Origin: Acidobacteria bacterium Mor1
Lineage (GTDB): Bacteria; Acidobacteriota; Polarisedimenticolia; Polarisedimenticolales; Polarisedimenticolaceae
Length of the DNA stretch: 64,000 nt
Reading direction: 5' to 3'
NCBI GenBank assembly: GCA_001664505.1
Contig: CP011806.1
Span: 5,814,152-5,878,151 of the forward strand
The notes beneath the pieces are model-generated. The model was given only the letters and a program-made list of their open reading frames with translations, made no database searches and had not been told where the DNA came from. Below are positions 9,477-18,344 of this stretch, piece after piece (the stretch's first letter is position 1; every line of letters begins with the position of its first letter). The position numbers and the translations under genes are program-made.

Positions 9477-11930
9477 CTACGGGCAGCCCCCGCTCCCGCT
9501 GCGCGCCGTGCCCCCGCTGGAACTCCCGTAACCGCCGGTAGAGAACCCGGACTGGAAACGCACCAGGTAGAAGAAGCCCTGGCCGGCTGCCGGTAACGTG
9601 GCGTCGCTGGCGGCACGGTCGGCGGAGTCCGCCTCGACACAGGTCAACGGGCCCAAAGCGCCCTCGCCGAGGGCCGACAGACCGCCGCGCACCACGTCGA
9701 ACACCGCATCGGGGGCGCCGGGAACTTCTTCCCAGTCGAGCTGGGTCACGCCGGATCCGTCCAAGGTCAGGCCGGCGACCTCTCCCTGCACGGCCAGATC
9801 GAATCCGCGGACGATCAGGTCGTCGATGGCGGCTTCGACCACCGTGTCGACGCTGGCGTCCAGGGCGCGGAAGCGGAAACGCACGTCGGCGCCCGGGGTA
9901 ATCAGGTCATCGAGGCGCACCGCCGGAGAGGGAACCCAGGCGGGGTCGGCATCGGGCGTCGCCGTGGTGTCGGTCACCGTTTCGAGGGTCTGCCAACTCG
10001 ATCCTCCGTCGTCGGAGACCTCGGCGACCAGTTGATCGGTCGGGTCCTGGGTGCGGAAGAACCAGCGCTGCCAGCTCACCTCGACTCCGTAGCTGCCGCT
10101 CAGGTCGTAGGGGGGCGAGGTCAGGGTGGTCGTACCGTTATCGACATCGTCCTGGTCGGGCGTGGCGGCGGGCGGGTTGCCGGTAACGAAGGCGTTGATT
10201 CCTTGACCGGGCGTGCGGTCGAGCTTGGGGGAGATGCGGGTCAGGTTGCTCTGCACCTGTCCCTGATGGGTGCCCTGGGGCTCGCCCCACTCCCACACCC
10301 CTGCGGTGGCGGTGTCGGCGGGATCTCCGATGACCCAGTTCGCGGCCCGGGCGGGGTCTTCGAAGTCTTCGTGGACCAGCAGACCGGAGCCGGTCGGCGT
10401 CAACGCGACCTGCACCGGCTGGAAGCTGCCGGTCACGCTCAACGGTACCGTCGCATCGACGTATCCGGGAGCGGAGACTCGCAGGGTGTAGCTGCCGGGG
10501 ACGACGATGATGTGAAAACGTCCGGTGTCGGAGCGCGAGGTCAGGCGCTTGCCGTCGGGCAGCAGCATCTCATCGAGATCGACGTCCGCCTCGACCGGCA
10601 GGCCGGTGACGGCGTCGGTGACATGGCCGCCGACGGCGGCGCCGTGGACCCGGTCCAGCAACCACTGCCAGCCCGGGCGCTGTCCTTCGACGGTCGGATC
10701 GCGCCAGATCTGATAGTCGGGACGGAAGCCTCCCTCACCGGAACTGTTCAGCTCGGTGACGAAGGCGATGGCGCCGTTCTCGTGGTACTGCTGGTCCCGC
10801 CCGGTGCCGTCGACCCGGCTGCCGAAGGGGGCGGGGTCGTAGCCGATGACTCCGTCGGCACGGATGATCTCGCCGGCGTACTCCTCGGCGATGATCCGGC
10901 TGATGTTCTGATCGGGGCCGGCGATGGTGGTCAGCTTGGGGCTGAACAGGTCGGGATCGCAGGAGGTGGCGTAGAACACGTCCTCGCCGAAGCTGTGGTA
11001 CTCGACGTCGAACACCGGGCGGATGCGGCGGCCCAGATCGAGCATCGCCATGGTTTCGGGCTCGGAACCTTCGAAGGGGCCGCGGTAGATGCCGCTGGTG
11101 AAGCTGCTGGAGGAGCCGTTGCACTGGTCGCCCCAGCCCCACTCGTAGTTGCGGTTGAGGTCGACGCCGTCCTGGTTGTTCAGGGTGCCCGAGCCGTCGT
11201 TGTCCCGGGTGTTCTTGCGCCAGTTGAAATCCTCTTCGTGGACCACACGCACGCCGTCGGGGTTGACCATCGGCACGCACCAGATCTGGAGCGTGTCGAC
11301 CCAGCGGGTCACGTCGGGATCGCTGCCGTAGTTGTCGGTCAGGTAGTCGATGGTGTCGATCATCACCTCGACGGTCATGACCTCGCGGGCGTGGTGCGCC
11401 GCGTTGAACAGCACACTCAGTTCATCTTCGTCGACTCCGGGGTTGTCGGAGATCAGCAGTCCCCAGATGGTCGCACCGTCATGACTCGTGCCCAGCGCTT
11501 CCCTGCGAACCAGGTTCGGATGGTCCAGCACAACCTGGTCCAGGTACGCCTCGAGTTCATCGGGATCGGTGTAGTTGGTGTCGGGCAGGGGATCGTCGGT
11601 GCCCAGCGCCTCGACCTCGGCCAGAGAGAGCCGCTCGGCGTAGCGGGCCTGTTCGACGAATTCGAACCCCGCCCGGCGCAGCGCTTCGGCTCCCCGCAGG
11701 TCGGTGACCACCAGGACACGGTTCCCGGGCAGGTCGTAGCCGGCGATGTCGAATCCCTGGGCGGTCAGCCAATCCCGCTGAGCCGCGTCGGCGGCGACAT
11801 CCAGGTGCAGCACCGGGCCTTCCTGGGGCACGAAGACTCGATCACCGTGGTCTCCGTGAGCCTGGGCCGGCCCGGCGGCAGCCAGCAGAAGACAGACCGA
11901 AATCACCCAGCCGAACCACCGATTGCGCAT
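9477..11930 (-). CDS. Secreted M14 zinc carboxypeptidase with C-terminal accessory domains
   Basis: An 817-residue protein with a signal peptide (MRNRWFGWVISVCLLLAAAG..., cleavage after AQA). The M14 peptidase domain shows zinc ligands in HHAREVM (HxxE) and in VEYHSFGED, the substrate-binding motif DLNRNYEWGWG, and the catalytic glutamate in VTELNSSGEGG. Then come a carboxypeptidase-regulatory-like domain (VGGHVTDAVTGLPVEADV), a jelly-roll/MAM-like domain and a fibronectin-like module ending in GGCP that also occurs in three other exported proteins here. It trims C-terminal residues from extracellular peptides. The ATG at 11930 has GGAG six bases upstream; the open frame extends further but without a signal peptide. 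Its 3' end abuts the convergent PAS gene. Confidence 0.9.
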   Translation of the reverse strand: MRNRWFGWVISVCLLLAAAGPAQAHGDHGDRVFVPQEGPVLHLDVAADAAQRDWLTAQGFDIAGYDLPGNRVLVVTDLRGAEALRRAGFEFVEQARYAERLSLAEVEALGTDDPLPDTNYTDPDELEAYLDQVVLDHPNLVRREALGTSHDGATIWGLLISDNPGVDEDELSVLFNAAHHAREVMTVEVMIDTIDYLTDNYGSDPDVTRWVDTLQIWCVPMVNPDGVRVVHEEDFNWRKNTRDNDGSGTLNNQDGVDLNRNYEWGWGDQCNGSSSSFTSGIYRGPFEGSEPETMAMLDLGRRIRPVFDVEYHSFGEDVFYATSCDPDLFSPKLTTIAGPDQNISRIIAEEYAGEIIRADGVIGYDPAPFGSRVDGTGRDQQYHENGAIAFVTELNSSGEGGFRPDYQIWRDPTVEGQRPGWQWLLDRVHGAAVGGHVTDAVTGLPVEADVDLDEMLLPDGKRLTSRSDTGRFHIIVVPGSYTLRVSAPGYVDATVPLSVTGSFQPVQVALTPTGSGLLVHEDFEDPARAANWVIGDPADTATAGVWEWGEPQGTHQGQVQSNLTRISPKLDRTPGQGINAFVTGNPPAATPDQDDVDNGTTTLTSPPYDLSGSYGVEVSWQRWFFRTQDPTDQLVAEVSDDGGSSWQTLETVTDTTATPDADPAWVPSPAVRLDDLITPGADVRFRFRALDASVDTVVEAAIDDLIVRGFDLAVQGEVAGLTLDGSGVTQLDWEEVPGAPDAVFDVVRGGLSALGEGALGPLTCVEADSADRAASDATLPAAGQGFFYLVRFQSGFSTGGYGSSSGGTARSGSGGCP

Positions 11931-12107
11931 CAGGATCTCCCCCCGGGTATGCGGGCCGCGCCGGGCCGGAGCGGGTCCCGGCGGGCTCGTCGTCGAGGCT
12001 GATTGTACGGTGATTTCACCCTGTTTGAGGCGGTTTCCACTCTCCGCGGGCTCTCGATTGGACATCGCCGCTAGAGTAGGACAGGGGCTCGTTTGGGAGG
12101 AGTGCGC

Positions 12108-12389
12108 ATGAAAGCGGTGTGGAATGACGAGGTGCTTGCCGAGAGCGACGAGACGGTGGTGGTCGAGAGCAACCACTACTTCCCGCCGTCATCCCTCAAG
12201 CAGCAGTTTCTGAGGCCGAGCGACACCAGGACTCACTGTCCCTGGAAGGGCAACGCCTCCTACTTCCATGTGGAGGTCGAGGGAATGACCCTGCCCGACG
12301 CCGCCTGGACCTATCAGGCTCCCAAGGACGCCGCCCGGGAGATCACCGGACATGTGGCCTTCTGGAAAGGGGTCGAAGTCCGCGAGTAA
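12108..12389 (+). CDS. DUF427 domain protein
   Basis: A 93-residue protein matching the small DUF427 fold throughout: a MKAVWNDEVLAESDETVVVE hairpin, the YFPPSSL segment, the THCPWKGNASYF motif with conserved Cys-Pro-Trp-Lys-Gly, the Trp-Thr-Tyr triad, and a C-terminal HVAFWKGVEV strand. A GGGAGGA sequence seven bases upstream fixes the start. Family members are small cytoplasmic proteins of unknown biochemical role, often found alone as here. The family call is firm and function is unknown. Confidence 0.9.
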   Translation: MKAVWNDEVLAESDETVVVESNHYFPPSSLKQQFLRPSDTRTHCPWKGNASYFHVEVEGMTLPDAAWTYQAPKDAAREITGHVAFWKGVEVRE

Positions 12390-12409
12390 CCGCCGTACGG
12401 ATCGCGTGG

Positions 12410-12841
12410 CTATTCCCAGATGAGCTCGTCGCCGAGTGCGATGAGGCCCCCCTCCAACACCACCCCGAAAGCGCCCCCTCCCCAGTCGTCGAACAGTGCA
12501 TCCTTGAGCCCGGGCTGAATCTCGTCCATCAGCCGGCAGGGTTTGGTTTCTCCGCGGATCTCCACCCGGGTGTCCCCGATCCGCAGGATTCGGCCGGTGG
12601 TGCGCGCCAACGGGAAGCCACTGACCAGCAGGTTGGCGCGCCGCACGGCCGGGTCCAGAATGCCGAGCTCGCGGGTACGGTCCTCCCAGACCTCTCGCTC
12701 CATCAGGGTCACCTGGCGGCGCCCGCCGAGGCGGGCGTTCGGATCCAGCCCGCGTCCGGCGATCAGCTCCGCCCGCTCCCGGGCGTCCAGCGGCAGGCCG
12801 CGGCCCCGCTTGGTCCAGATTCGCTCCAACACGCCGTTCAT
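12410..12841 (-). CDS. MOSC domain protein
   Basis: A 143-residue MOSC-type beta-barrel protein. It begins MNGVLERIWTKRGRG and continues through GRGLDPNARLGGRRQVTLM, the part of the fold that normally leads into the cofactor-binding region, then TRVEIRGETKPCRLMDE, which contains the conserved cysteine of MOSC domains, and ends with a GGAFGVVLEGG segment. The start has GGAGGAAG upstream. MOSC proteins bind or sulfurate molybdenum cofactor, and stand-alone forms such as YiiM reduce N-hydroxylated substrates. Which applies here cannot be told. A molybdenum hydroxylase subunit lies at the far end of the window, 50 kb away. Confidence 0.85.
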   Translation of the reverse strand: MNGVLERIWTKRGRGLPLDARERAELIAGRGLDPNARLGGRRQVTLMEREVWEDRTRELGILDPAVRRANLLVSGFPLARTTGRILRIGDTRVEIRGETKPCRLMDEIQPGLKDALFDDWGGGAFGVVLEGGLIALGDELIWE

Positions 12842-12996
12842 GGCTTCTTCCTCCACCGTACCCGGCGTCCAAGGGGAACCCCCTGGTCCTCGTTGTCCCG
12901 GGCGTCCCGTGCGCGGTGCGCTAGTGTAGTCACGAGGGGGCTGTTCACCACATGCGCATCCCGCCAAAGTCCGGATGCGCCTCGAGGAGCCAGGCC

Positions 12997-13941
12997 GTGA
13001 GCCAGCAAAACGCACAGTTCGCCAAGGAGACCGACAAGAAAGGCGCCTTCGTTCGCCAGCAGAGCGCCTTCCGCAACCACGTCACCGCCGACGGTTCGTC
13101 GGGCTACCCGGCCGAGGCCGGGCGCTACCACCTGTACGTCTCGCTGGCCTGTCCCTGGGCCCACCGCACGATCATCTACCGCAAGTTGAAAGGTCTCGAG
13201 GGCGCCGTCTCACTGTCGGTGGTCGACCCGATTCGCGACGAGAAGGGCTGGGCCTTCCGCGAGGGCCGGGGCCACGGTGCCGATCCGATCAACGGGTTCG
13301 CGTTCCTGAGTGAGGCCTATCGCAAGACCGATCCGAATTTCGCCGACCGGGTCACGGTGCCGGTGCTGTGGGACAAACAGCAGGGGCACATCGTGAACAA
13401 CGAATCGTCGGAACTGATCCGCATGCTGAACAGCGAATTCAACGCCTTCGGCAACGCGGAGGTCGATTTCTATCCGGAAACGCTTCGTGGCGAGATCGAT
13501 GAACTGAACGGCTTCATCTATCCGGCGATCAACGACGGCGTCTACAAGTGCGGCTTCGCCGCCAGCCAGGAAGCCTACGACGAGGCCTTCCGCACGCTGT
13601 TTGCCGCGCTGGACAAACTCGAGGAGCGGCTGGCGACCCGGCGCTTCCTGGCCGGTGCCCGGCAGACCGAGGCGGACTGGCGGTTGTTCACCACCCTGGT
13701 GCGCTTCGACGCGGTCTACGTGACCCACTTCAAGACCAACCTGCGGCGAATCGCCGACTACCCGAACCTCTGGGGCTACCTGCGCGATCTGTACCAGACC
13801 CCCGGAGTTGCCGAGACCGTCGACTTCGATCACATCAAGCGCCACTACTTCGTGACCCACCGCCGGATCAACCCGCTGGGCATCGTGCCCAACGGTCCGG
13901 CGATCGACTTCGACGAACCCCACGGCCGCGAGGGCAGGTAG
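12997..13941 (+). CDS. Glutathionyl-hydroquinone reductase (Xi-class GST)
   Basis: A 314-residue Xi-class glutathione transferase (YqjG/ECM4/PcpF type) that reduces glutathionyl-hydroquinones with glutathione. The catalytic cysteine is in LACPWAHRT, followed by the expected VTVPVLWDKQQGHIVNNESSE strand and the long C-terminal helical domain with FLAGARQTEADWRLF and GIVPNGPAIDF near the end. The GTG start is chosen for a GAGGAG eight bases upstream; an in-frame ATG 45 bases earlier would add an unusual leader. Length matches the family. It suggests glutathione or a similar thiol is present, consistent with the glutaredoxin fusion elsewhere in the window. Confidence 0.93.
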   Translation: MSQQNAQFAKETDKKGAFVRQQSAFRNHVTADGSSGYPAEAGRYHLYVSLACPWAHRTIIYRKLKGLEGAVSLSVVDPIRDEKGWAFREGRGHGADPINGFAFLSEAYRKTDPNFADRVTVPVLWDKQQGHIVNNESSELIRMLNSEFNAFGNAEVDFYPETLRGEIDELNGFIYPAINDGVYKCGFAASQEAYDEAFRTLFAALDKLEERLATRRFLAGARQTEADWRLFTTLVRFDAVYVTHFKTNLRRIADYPNLWGYLRDLYQTPGVAETVDFDHIKRHYFVTHRRINPLGIVPNGPAIDFDEPHGREGR

Positions 13942-13947
13942 GGTCGG

Positions 13948-14850
13948 CTAGTAGGCTCGATGGGCCAGGGAGAGGATGTCCGTCGCCAACGACGGCATCC
14001 CTTCCGGGTTGCGGCCGGCTACCGTCCAGTCCCGGCAGATCCCGTTGAGGCACCCTGTAATGGTGGTCGTGTCGGTCGCGTGGGCGTCAACCCATCCGGC
14101 GTAGGACCGCGCCACCTGGCCGATGAGCGGATTGCGGGCATCAAGCATGCCCGCCCGCCCCGGCCCCGGGCTGAGCCAGACCTCCACATCGCCGGCCAAC
14201 GGCAGTTGGGAGCGCAGCCCCTGCTCGTTGCTCAGGTGGATCGATAGTCCCGATCGGTTCGCTCGGTAGTGGAGCGCTTCTCTCCCGGCCAGTTGCACCA
14301 GTTCTCCGCTGTTCCAGAGCGACAGGCGATCCTGCAGGGAGAGCCTGCGCGTGCGGCCGCACTCGCCGTAGTAGCGGTCAGTCGAGAGGGTGGCGCTGAA
14401 CCAGATCGCCCCCGGGCAGTCCTCGAATCGCCGGAAATTGAAGGGATCATCTTCGGGGTCGGCCGCGTTCTTGTCGAAGGACACTCGCCCGGCGCAGCCC
14501 TGGCGCTCCGGAGAGCAGTAGAGATCGTCGGAGAAAGTTGCCTCTCCTTCGACGGAAATGTTCGAGTGCGTGTACAGGGTCTGTGCGCCATCGGTATTCT
14601 GGCGCACGTAGTTGAGTTGTTCGATGGTCTCACCGGCAACCCAGAGAGCCCACTGGCTCCCGTGAACCAGCTTGGCCTTGCCACGGGTGTCTCTGATCTC
14701 CCCGGGACCGCCGCCGGCACGCGTCTGGTTGTTGTCCGTGATCAGGCCGTAGTTGGAGATCTGGCAGCCGGAGGTGGCGAGGCACAAGAGAACCGAGCCG
14801 GTGATCAGCACCGAAGCCGACATCTTGCGCGTCTCGAACGTAATTCGCAT
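13948..14850 (-). CDS. Putative lipoprotein, ITDNNQT family, copy A
   Basis: A 300-residue member of a family with four copies in this window. A signal peptide ends in a lipobox-like SGC, followed by the family hallmark SNYGLITDNNQTRAGGGPGE, then RDTRGKAKLV, SVEGEATFSDDLYCSPE, RYYGECGR, LSLQDRLSLWN and a C-terminal TTITGC...GICRDWTVAG. Six cysteines beyond the lipid-modified one are shared by all four copies and could form three disulfides. The ATG used is nine codons into the open frame because a basic N-terminus and hydrophobic core follow it. It is inverted relative to copies B-D. I recognise no family and no catalytic motif. Confidence 0.8.
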   Translation of the reverse strand: MRITFETRKMSASVLITGSVLLCLATSGCQISNYGLITDNNQTRAGGGPGEIRDTRGKAKLVHGSQWALWVAGETIEQLNYVRQNTDGAQTLYTHSNISVEGEATFSDDLYCSPERQGCAGRVSFDKNAADPEDDPFNFRRFEDCPGAIWFSATLSTDRYYGECGRTRRLSLQDRLSLWNSGELVQLAGREALHYRANRSGLSIHLSNEQGLRSQLPLAGDVEVWLSPGPGRAGMLDARNPLIGQVARSYAGWVDAHATDTTTITGCLNGICRDWTVAGRNPEGMPSLATDILSLAHRAY

Positions 14851-15199
14851 AGGGTCACCAGTTGTCCTTGGTGCCATGGTTCACCGCCTGGAGAAACAGG
14901 TCAAGCCTGGGGCGGTTTTCGGTTTTCTCTTGGGCCGGTTGTGGCCTGGGCGTATGCTTCCGGCAACGGCATGGCCGGGCGTGAGCCTGGTCGTCGCCCC
15001 GCTGCTTTGTGGGGGAGCGATGCATCTGATGGGGCGCTGGCGGCGCTCCCGAGGTGATGAGCCCTCTCCATGGCGACCTTCTGGGGCGGCGCCCTCTTCG
15101 CCCTCGGCATGGCCGCGACCCGTTTCTGGATGGTTGGTGCTGCGTCGGTCGGCTCTTGATCGACGGTCCGGGAGTCGATCCCGGCGAGAGGGGGGATTC
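14851..15199. other. Intergenic region between divergent lipoprotein copies A and B
   Basis: About 350 bases between two divergently transcribed paralogues. Frames are open on both strands, but none has a convincing start or protein-like composition. A 29-codon stretch near 15070-15160 reads like part of a membrane helix (FWGGALFALGMAATRFW) and may be a relic. Promoters for both directions should lie here; none is clear. Confidence 0.4.
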
Positions 15200-16084
15200 A
15201 TGGGGCGCATTCGTGCTCGCCGCACGCGAGGCATCGGATTCGTTGTCTTGCTGGCCTGTCTCACCGGCTGCCATATCAGCAACTACGGCCTGATCACCGA
15301 CAACAACCAGACCAGCGCCGGCGGCGGTCCCGGAGAGGTCCGGAACACCCGGGGCAAGGCCAAGCTCGTGGCCGGGCAACAGGTCGTGTCGTTCACGCCG
15401 ACAGGGACCGAGGAGTCGCTGAACTTCGTACGGCAAAACGCCGACGGAGCACAAACCCTCTCAACCTACCGCAACATGTCGGTCGAAGGTGAGGCGACGT
15501 TCCTCGATGACCTGTACTGCTCTCCCGAATACGAGGGTTGCGCCAAACGCAAGTCCTTCGACGTCGATGCGTCGGATCCAAGCGACAACCCCTACAACCA
15601 GCGTTTCTTCAGCGAGTGTCCCGGAGTGCCCTCCAGCTTCACGCTCTCCACGGCGCGCTACTACGGCGAGTGCGGCCGCACCGGGGCGCTTTCCCTGCAG
15701 CAGAAGCTTTCGTTGTGGAACATGGGGACGATCGTGGACTGGCGTGACGGCGAGGCCTTGTACTTCGATCTGGACCGCTCCAATCTGAGCGTCCATCTGG
15801 CGAACGATGACGGTTTGACCACACCACTCTCGATCACCGGCGACTATCGCAGTTGGGTTCAGGTGCGCGGGCCGAACCGTTGGGTGCTCGATGCCACGAA
15901 CCCTTTGAGCGCCGTTCTCGCGCGCTCCTACGCTGCGTGGGTCGAGGACTACGGCACCGAGACAACCACGATTCGCGGCTGCTATCAGGGGATCTGCCGC
16001 GAATGGACCGTCGCCGGCAAGGCGGACGGGCAAGGGGCGCCGGACACCGTCGGCGACATCCTGCGTTTTGCGGCCCGGATGTAG
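15200..16084 (+). CDS. Putative lipoprotein, ITDNNQT family, copy B
   Basis: A 294-residue paralogue of the preceding gene. The start is the ATG just after a purine-rich GAGAGGGGGG; the long in-frame extension upstream has no protein-like character. The signal peptide MGRIRARRTRGIGFVVLLAC ends at the lipobox LTGC. Then come SNYGLITDNNQT, RNTRGKAKLV, EGEATFLDDLYCSPEYEGC, ARYYGECGR, LSLQQKLSLWN, RSYAAWVEDYGTETTTI and GICREWTVAG. All six family cysteines are kept. It leads a three-gene run on this strand (30-base gap to copy C). Probably an outer-membrane or periplasmic lipoprotein; function unknown. Confidence 0.85.
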   Translation: MGRIRARRTRGIGFVVLLACLTGCHISNYGLITDNNQTSAGGGPGEVRNTRGKAKLVAGQQVVSFTPTGTEESLNFVRQNADGAQTLSTYRNMSVEGEATFLDDLYCSPEYEGCAKRKSFDVDASDPSDNPYNQRFFSECPGVPSSFTLSTARYYGECGRTGALSLQQKLSLWNMGTIVDWRDGEALYFDLDRSNLSVHLANDDGLTTPLSITGDYRSWVQVRGPNRWVLDATNPLSAVLARSYAAWVEDYGTETTTIRGCYQGICREWTVAGKADGQGAPDTVGDILRFAARM

Positions 16085-16114
16085 GGAAACTTCGTCACGA
16101 CAGGAGGAGGAGTC

Positions 16115-17005
16115 ATGATTCAGGTAATCGCAGCGCGGCTTTCGCGGATCGCCTTCCTGGCGCTCTTGGTGGCGGGGGCCGGCTGTCACATCAGCGACTA
16201 CAGCCTGATCACCGACAATAACCAGACCAACGTCGGCGGTGGACCCGGCGAGATCCGGGATACCCGCGGCCAGGCCAAGCTGGTGCACTCCAGTCAGTGG
16301 GCCTACCTGATGGCCGACGGCGCCCACGAGGCGCTCAACTACGTGCGGCAGAACGCCGACGGTTCCCAGACCCTGACCTCCCACGACAATCTATCGGTGG
16401 AAGGGGACGCCACCTTCTCCGACGACCTCTACTGCTCGCCCGAGCGGGAGGGGTGTGCGACCCGGCGCTCCTTCGACAAGGATCCTACCGATCGCGACGA
16501 GGACCCGTTCAACACGAGGGTTCTCTTCGAGTGTCCGGCGGCCAACACCCTCTGCATGAGCCTTTCGACCTACCGCTACTACGGCGAGTGCGGCCGAACC
16601 GGGACGCTGTCGCTGCAGGACAAACTCTCGCTCTGGAACATGGGAACCCTGGTTCAGGTCGGCGGCGTGGAGGCGCTTCACTACCAGGTGGATCGTTCGA
16701 ACCTCAGCATCGTTCTGGAAAACGACGAGGGCTTGCGCACACCGCTCCAGATCTCGGGAGAGATCGAGTCCTGGACGCGGATGGGAGGCGCCGCGAGGGG
16801 GATCGTCGATTCGAGCCATCCGCTGATCGGGGTGGTGGCTCGTTCCTACGCGGCCTGGGTTCAGCAGCACGGCACCAAGGCGACCACGATCACGGGCTGC
16901 TACCAGGGTATTTGCCGTGAGTGGACGGTGGCCGGCGTCTACGAGGAGGGCCGGGATGCACCGGACACCGTCGGCGACATCCTGCGATTTGCGTCGGCGT
17001 TCTAG
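16115..17005 (+). CDS. Putative lipoprotein, ITDNNQT family, copy C
   Basis: A 296-residue paralogue with a strong ribosome-binding site (AGGAGGAG) directly upstream of the ATG. The signal peptide ends in AGAGC; the mature protein begins HISDYSLITDNNQT and keeps TRGQAKLV, EGDATFSDDLYCSPEREGC, YRYYGECGR, LSLQDKLSLWNMG and the C-terminal GICREWTVAG plus the DILRF segment. It lies 30 bases after copy B and only two bases before the proposed start of copy D, so B-C-D look like one transcript. Function unknown. Confidence 0.85.
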   Translation: MIQVIAARLSRIAFLALLVAGAGCHISDYSLITDNNQTNVGGGPGEIRDTRGQAKLVHSSQWAYLMADGAHEALNYVRQNADGSQTLTSHDNLSVEGDATFSDDLYCSPEREGCATRRSFDKDPTDRDEDPFNTRVLFECPAANTLCMSLSTYRYYGECGRTGTLSLQDKLSLWNMGTLVQVGGVEALHYQVDRSNLSIVLENDEGLRTPLQISGEIESWTRMGGAARGIVDSSHPLIGVVARSYAAWVQQHGTKATTITGCYQGICREWTVAGVYEEGRDAPDTVGDILRFASAF

Positions 17006-17007
17006 TC

Positions 17008-17913
17008 GTGGCTGCGGTGCTGCGCACGACGGGGCGGATCGCGTCAGTGGTCAGTGCGTTGGTGTTTCTCCTGGTGTGGGGAGCCGGCACCGGTTGCCAC
17101 GTGAGCGACTACGGATTGATCACCGACAACAACCAGACCAGCGCCGGGGGCGGTCCCCAGGAGATCCGGGACACAAGGGGTAAGGCCAAGCTGGTGTTTG
17201 CGCAAAAGTGGGCGACGCTTCAGGCCGATGGGACCGATGAGATCAACACCTTCGTTCGGCAGAACGCCGATGGGGCCCAGACTCTCAGTTCACACAACAA
17301 CTTCTCGGTCGCCGGGGACGCCACGTTCTCCGATGATCTGTACTGTTCTCCGGAAACCGAGGGCTGCGCGGTGCGCAAGTCCTTCGACAAGGATCCAACC
17401 GATCCTGAGGAAGATCCGTACGATCGCTACACGTTCAAGGAATGTCCCGGCGCCCGCTCGATTTGCCTCAGCCTGGCGACTCAGCGCTACTACGGAGAGT
17501 GTGGGAGGACGAGCACTCTCAGTCTGCAGGACCGGTTGACCCTCTGGAACATGGGGCAGATCGTCGCCGTCGGTGGACGTGAGGCACTCTACTTCCAGGC
17601 CGATCGCAACAGCCTCTCGGTCACGTTGGCCAATGACGAGGGCTTGGTGACGCCGCTGGCGCTCTCCGGAGAGCTGGAAGGCTGGGTCCAGACCGGCGGC
17701 TTGGAGCAGGGGTTGGTCGACGCTTCGAACCCGCTGATCGGGATGGTCGTGCGCTCATACGCCCGCTGGGTTCATGAACACGCCACCGAGGAGACGACCA
17801 TCTCCGGTTGCTACCGGGGTATCTGCCGGCAATGGACCGTGGCGGGGAACTCGCAGGATCTGAGCGGTGGCGACTCCGTCAGCGAGATTCTGCAGTTCGC
17901 AGCCCGTTTCTGA
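17008..17913 (+). CDS. Putative lipoprotein, ITDNNQT family, copy D
   Basis: A 301-residue paralogue. The GTG two bases after the stop of copy C is the best start: it gives a signal peptide (basic LRTTGR, hydrophobic SVVSALVFLLVW) ending in GTGC. No ribosome-binding site is evident, which fits translational coupling. The mature part has HVSDYGLITDNNQT, RDTRGKAKLV, AGDATFSDDLYCSPETEGC, QRYYGECGR, LSLQDRLTLWNMG and GICRQWTVAG. All conserved cysteines are present, so none of the copies looks like a pseudogene. It ends ten bases from a convergent gene. Confidence 0.83.
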   Translation: MAAVLRTTGRIASVVSALVFLLVWGAGTGCHVSDYGLITDNNQTSAGGGPQEIRDTRGKAKLVFAQKWATLQADGTDEINTFVRQNADGAQTLSSHNNFSVAGDATFSDDLYCSPETEGCAVRKSFDKDPTDPEEDPYDRYTFKECPGARSICLSLATQRYYGECGRTSTLSLQDRLTLWNMGQIVAVGGREALYFQADRNSLSVTLANDEGLVTPLALSGELEGWVQTGGLEQGLVDASNPLIGMVVRSYARWVHEHATEETTISGCYRGICRQWTVAGNSQDLSGGDSVSEILQFAARF

Positions 17914-17922
17914 ACTCGGCCG

Positions 17923-18231
17923 CTAGCGCTTGCCGAAGGTCTTTCGGGCCCACCAGCGGGTGCCGACCAGCAGGAAGCGCCAGTCCTTGAAAAACTCCGG
18001 CGGCTTCTTCTCGAAGTAGTGGCCGACGAACTGGAAGACCCAGCCGATCACGAACAGGGCACCGGAGAGCGCGAGGAAGCGCAGATCGATGAAGGCCAGG
18101 GGGAGCGCGACCAGGGAGATCACGATCATCGGGATGCCGATGGTGTGGCAGGCCCGGTTGATCGGGTTCTGGTGACTCTCGCCGTACTCGTCGATCCAGT
18201 CGTCCCACGACTTCGAGCTGAATAGCGCCAT
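17923..18231 (-). CDS. DUF962 / Mpo1-like membrane protein
   Basis: A 102-residue protein of the DUF962 (Mpo1/YGL010w-like) family. It has the family signature ESHQNPINRACHTIGIPMI with conserved histidines, two or three hydrophobic helices and a C-terminal HYFEKKPPEFF motif. Yeast Mpo1 is an iron-dependent dioxygenase acting on 2-hydroxy fatty acids; whether the bacterial short forms do the same is not established. GGAGG upstream sets the start, as the open frame extends 27 codons further. It sits between convergent copy D and the divergent K+ channel gene. Confidence 0.85.
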   Translation of the reverse strand: MALFSSKSWDDWIDEYGESHQNPINRACHTIGIPMIVISLVALPLAFIDLRFLALSGALFVIGWVFQFVGHYFEKKPPEFFKDWRFLLVGTRWWARKTFGKR

Positions 18232-18344
18232 GGTGTCCTCCGCTCCCCGGGACGGGGCTGCCCGAAAATGATACCCCAGGCAACTCGCCCGGGCCTGACG
18301 GGCGGGTTTCAAACCCTGGGCGCCCGGTGTTAAGCTCCCCGGCC

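Noticed and set aside
10032..12002. Open frame of 656 codons opposite the carboxypeptidase
   Set aside because: Shadow of the M14 gene, Gly/Val/Asp-rich, without motif or ribosome-binding site.
14753..15199. In-frame N-terminal extension of lipoprotein copy B
   Set aside because: Covers the divergent promoter region, has no signal peptide of its own, and copies C and D start directly at the signal peptide.
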